Positions 12,843 through 14,082 of a stretch of DNA of 14,082 nt are shown here, piece by piece. A model generated the notes under the pieces. That model saw only the letters and a list, made by a program, of their open reading frames with translations, searched no databases and was not told the DNA's origin. Source of the DNA: Terrimesophilobacter sp044508495 (lineage in GTDB: Bacteria; Actinomycetota; Actinomycetes; Actinomycetales; Microbacteriaceae); assembly GCA_044508495.1 (NCBI GenBank), contig JBIQHP010000059.1, positions 1-14,082 of the forward strand, read 5' to 3'. The first letter of the stretch is position 1; each line of letters begins with the position of its first letter. The position numbers and the translations under genes are program-made.

Positions 12843-12862
12843 GATCGTCCCCCCGAACGATC
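12843..12862 (-). terminator. Weak hairpin just after the surface-protein stop codon
   Basis: GATCGT (12843-12848) and ACGATC (12857-12862) form a perfect 6-bp stem with an 8-base C-rich loop (plus-strand reading), starting at the base after the surface-protein stop codon. There is no run of T residues, so it is a poor intrinsic terminator; it may only slow polymerase or protect the 3' end. Confidence 0.3.
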
Positions 12863-13762
12863 TCAGCCGAGCGGTTGCCGCTCGCGCCGACGTCCGGCGT
12901 GCAGCATGAGCGAGATTCCCAGCAGCAGGGTCACGCTGCCGATGATGGCGATGGGCCAGGCATCCTGGGTGCTTCCGCTGTTGGCGAGATCCCGGACGGC
13001 AGTCGGGGGAGTGGCGCCCTGGCCGGTCCCTCCCGTGCCCCCGGTTGCAGCCGGAATGACGGTGTTCGTCTGGGATGCGCTGCACGTGACGGTCGCGCCG
13101 CCGCCGTTCGCGGACCCGTTGCACTGATCGATCGTGACGCGCAGCGCGGCCGTCTCGGTGATGGCTCCGAACGAGCAGGTCACCCGCAGGTCGCCTCCAC
13201 CGCCGTTGCCCGAGCCGTTGCACTGGGTGAGGGTAGCGCCGGACGTGCTCTGGGGCGGGCCGCAGTTGAGCGGCGTGGCCCCTCCGTCCTCTCCCGAGCC
13301 CACGCACTGGTTGACGGTCCCCGCGGTGACCCCGACCGCGCCGGTGATCGTGTTGGCGATGGTCACGTCGCAGATGACGACGCTGCCGCCCGCGTTACCC
13401 GATCCGTTGCACTGCACCACGGATGTGATGACAGCGCCGTAGTTGGCGATCGTCGCCGGACCGCATGCCGCAGCTCCAGGCGCCCCTGCGCAGATCGTCG
13501 TCGTGACGACGGCCGAGCCGATCCCGGTCGCGACGTCGAAGGTGTTGGCCAGGACGACGTGGCATTCCACGGTCGTCGCGTCGGCGTTGAGAGTGTCGTT
13601 GCACAGCTCGACCTGAGGCGGTGTCGCCGCCGAGGCCGGGTCGGAGCTGGCCCCGGGCAGCACGACCATGAATGCCGCCAGCAGAAGCATTCCCGCCGTG
13701 ATCGCTGTCCGCTTGACGATGGTTCCCCGTCGGATTTCCCCGTGATTCTTGATTCTCAGCAC
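12863..13762 (-). CDS. Cys-paired repeat surface protein with LANSG-type cell-wall sorting tail
   Basis: The 299-residue protein has an N-terminal signal peptide (basic VKR then a hydrophobic stretch to about 38, likely cut near ASAA at 43-46). The secreted region carries six cysteine pairs at residues 54/67, 91/100, 118/131, 153/167, 181/196 and 214/227, four in units resembling QCNGSGNGGG...VTC. A Gly/Thr/Pro linker follows, then LANSG (259-263), a membrane helix (about 269-288) and the basic tail GRRRER. This is the order of a sortase sorting signal, close to the LAxTG recognised by class E sortases but with Ser for Thr. GTG 13762 is chosen because AGGGGG lies six bases before it; an ATG at 13789 would start upstream of that site. 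Function is unknown; it is probably wall-anchored, with paired cysteines forming disulfides outside the cell. Confidence 0.82.
   Translation of the reverse strand: MLRIKNHGEIRRGTIVKRTAITAGMLLLAAFMVVLPGASSDPASAATPPQVELCNDTLNADATTVECHVVLANTFDVATGIGSAVVTTTICAGAPGAAACGPATIANYGAVITSVVQCNGSGNAGGSVVICDVTIANTITGAVGVTAGTVNQCVGSGEDGGATPLNCGPPQSTSGATLTQCNGSGNGGGGDLRVTCSFGAITETAALRVTIDQCNGSANGGGATVTCSASQTNTVIPAATGGTGGTGQGATPPTAVRDLANSGSTQDAWPIAIIGSVTLLLGISLMLHAGRRRERQPLG
13082..13603 (-). repeat. Degenerate repeats encoding six Cys-pair units
   Basis: Within the surface-protein gene, six units each encode two cysteines 9 to 15 residues apart. Four share the QCNGSGNGGG-like core, and the plus-strand word GTTGCACTG recurs near 13117, 13212 and 13409. 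The units have diverged at protein level, so they are old duplications and not a recent tandem array. Confidence 0.65.
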
Positions 13763-13798
13763 TCTTAACCCCCTGGTTGGTCGCATCATCGCAACCTG

Positions 13799-13828
13799 CC
13801 CGTGACGGGCGCGTCACGGGCCCGTGAC
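13799..13828. promoter_or_regulatory. Three alternating copies of CCCGTGAC upstream of the surface-protein gene
   Basis: CCCGTGAC (13799-13806), its reverse complement GTCACGGG (13813-13820) and CCCGTGAC again (13821-13828) are all exact. The last two form the perfect 16-bp palindrome GTCACGGGCCCGTGAC; the first two form an inverted repeat with a 6-bp spacer. They lie 37-66 bp upstream of the surface-protein GTG, where its promoter should be. They look like a multi-site operator; a strong RNA hairpin is also possible if they are transcribed. Confidence 0.55.
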
Positions 13829-13938
13829 CGCGGTGGACGAGCTTGTCTAGTGGGCCGGATTGCCGGGGGAGCCCCAGCGGAATTCTCAGGGCGAGCTCAC
13901 AGGAACGGACGGCGGGCGAGGCGACCACAGCACGGTGC

Positions 13939-13944
13939 TAAACT
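13939..13944 (+). promoter_or_regulatory. rpsO promoter, extended -10
   Basis: TAAACT preceded by TGC (13936-13938) is an extended -10 element. Transcription would start near 13951, giving a leader of about 80 bases before rpsO. No convincing -35 is seen. Between 13829 and 13935 I see no other supported feature. Confidence 0.5.
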
Positions 13945-13950
13945 CTCAAG

Positions 13951-14030
13951 GTTGCCGTCCAACGGCCGCGGATGAAGAGAGCTGGCGCAGAAGGCGACCA
14001 GCACCGCGCAACGAGCGAAAGGGGCCGTCT
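13951..14030 (+). promoter_or_regulatory. Structured rpsO leader, candidate S15 autoregulatory element
   Basis: The leader can form three nested stems: ACGGCC (13962-13967) with GGCCGT (14023-14028), GCGG (13968-13971) with CCGC (14004-14007), and GCTGG (13981-13985) with CCAGC (13998-14002). The outer stem covers the end of the Shine-Dalgarno sequence GAAAGGGG (14017-14024). An alternative hairpin CCGT-CCA-ACGG (13955-13965) would free it. S15 is known to repress its own mRNA in several bacteria through diverse leader folds, so this is a plausible switch; S15 binding is inferred. Confidence 0.5.
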
Positions 14031-14082
14031 ATGCCATTAGCACCAGATGCCAAGAAAGCGATCATCGACGAGTACGCCACTC
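14031..14082 (+). CDS. rpsO: 30S ribosomal protein S15 (5' part, cut by window end)
   Basis: The first 17 codons read MPLAPDAKKAIIDEYAT, which matches the N-terminus of actinobacterial ribosomal protein S15; full length is normally 89 residues. S15 is an early-assembly protein of the 30S platform that binds the central domain of 16S rRNA. GAAAGGGG lies six bases before the ATG. The frame continues past the window edge. In actinobacteria pnp often follows rpsO; that would lie outside this window. Confidence 0.93.
   Translation, partial: MPLAPDAKKAIIDEYAT

Noticed and set aside
13082..13603. CRISPR-like array
   Set aside because: The repeats are degenerate, in frame and encode cysteine-pair units of a secreted protein; there are no exact repeats with uniform spacers.

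Overview
The window looks like chromosomal DNA from a high-GC actinobacterium, most likely of the family Microbacteriaceae. The evidence is a GC content of roughly 70% by eye, the start of an actinobacterial-type rpsO, a MarP-like CvpA/trypsin protease, a SARP/BTAD regulator, many GTG and TTG starts, and a marked excess of the word GGATGCC. No transposase, phage gene or CRISPR array is visible.

Layout. 10-1055: azlCD, a branched-chain amino acid exporter. 1065-3873: def (peptide deformylase, minus strand), divergent from a DMT-type permease gene that is followed by a GT4 glycosyltransferase. 3889-3962: a tRNA with a CAU anticodon. 3977-6050: a block that looks accessory, with two unrelated lipoprotein genes and a VapBC toxin-antitoxin pair. 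6147-8094: an MFS transporter and a dienelactone hydrolase, probably one operon. 8091-10195: the marP-like protease gene, divergent from an aldo/keto reductase. 10215-10907: a Dabb protein and a small four-helix membrane protein. 11025-11582: a shortened, apparently cofactor-less relative of quinone oxidoreductases. 11635-12801: an unusual regulator joining an HxlR-type DNA-binding domain to a SARP-like winged helix plus BTAD domain. 12863-13762: a secreted surface protein with six cysteine pairs and a LANSG sorting-type tail. 13939-14082: promoter, structured leader and first 17 codons of rpsO.

How the genes are expressed. Six starts (def, DMT permease, lipoprotein 2, vapB, MFS, Dabb) have a TAnnnT -10 hexamer exactly six bases before the start codon, as expected for leaderless mRNAs. 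The AKR gene has a close variant, CAGACT. The GT4, lipoprotein 1, marP-like, membrane, HxlR-SARP, surface-protein and rpsO genes carry Shine-Dalgarno sequences instead. Convergent gene ends are very tight (4-bp overlap to 52-bp gap), so there is almost no room for ordinary terminators.

Most unusual items: the HxlR-SARP fusion with a perfect 12-bp inverted repeat around its predicted transcription start; the Cys-paired LANSG surface protein just upstream of it, with three alternating copies of an 8-mer in its own upstream region; the mini quinone-oxidoreductase relative; and the rpsO leader, which can fold to mask its ribosome binding site. No gene cluster here is clearly a known defence system or a biosynthetic operon. 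Domain calls rest on motif recognition by eye.
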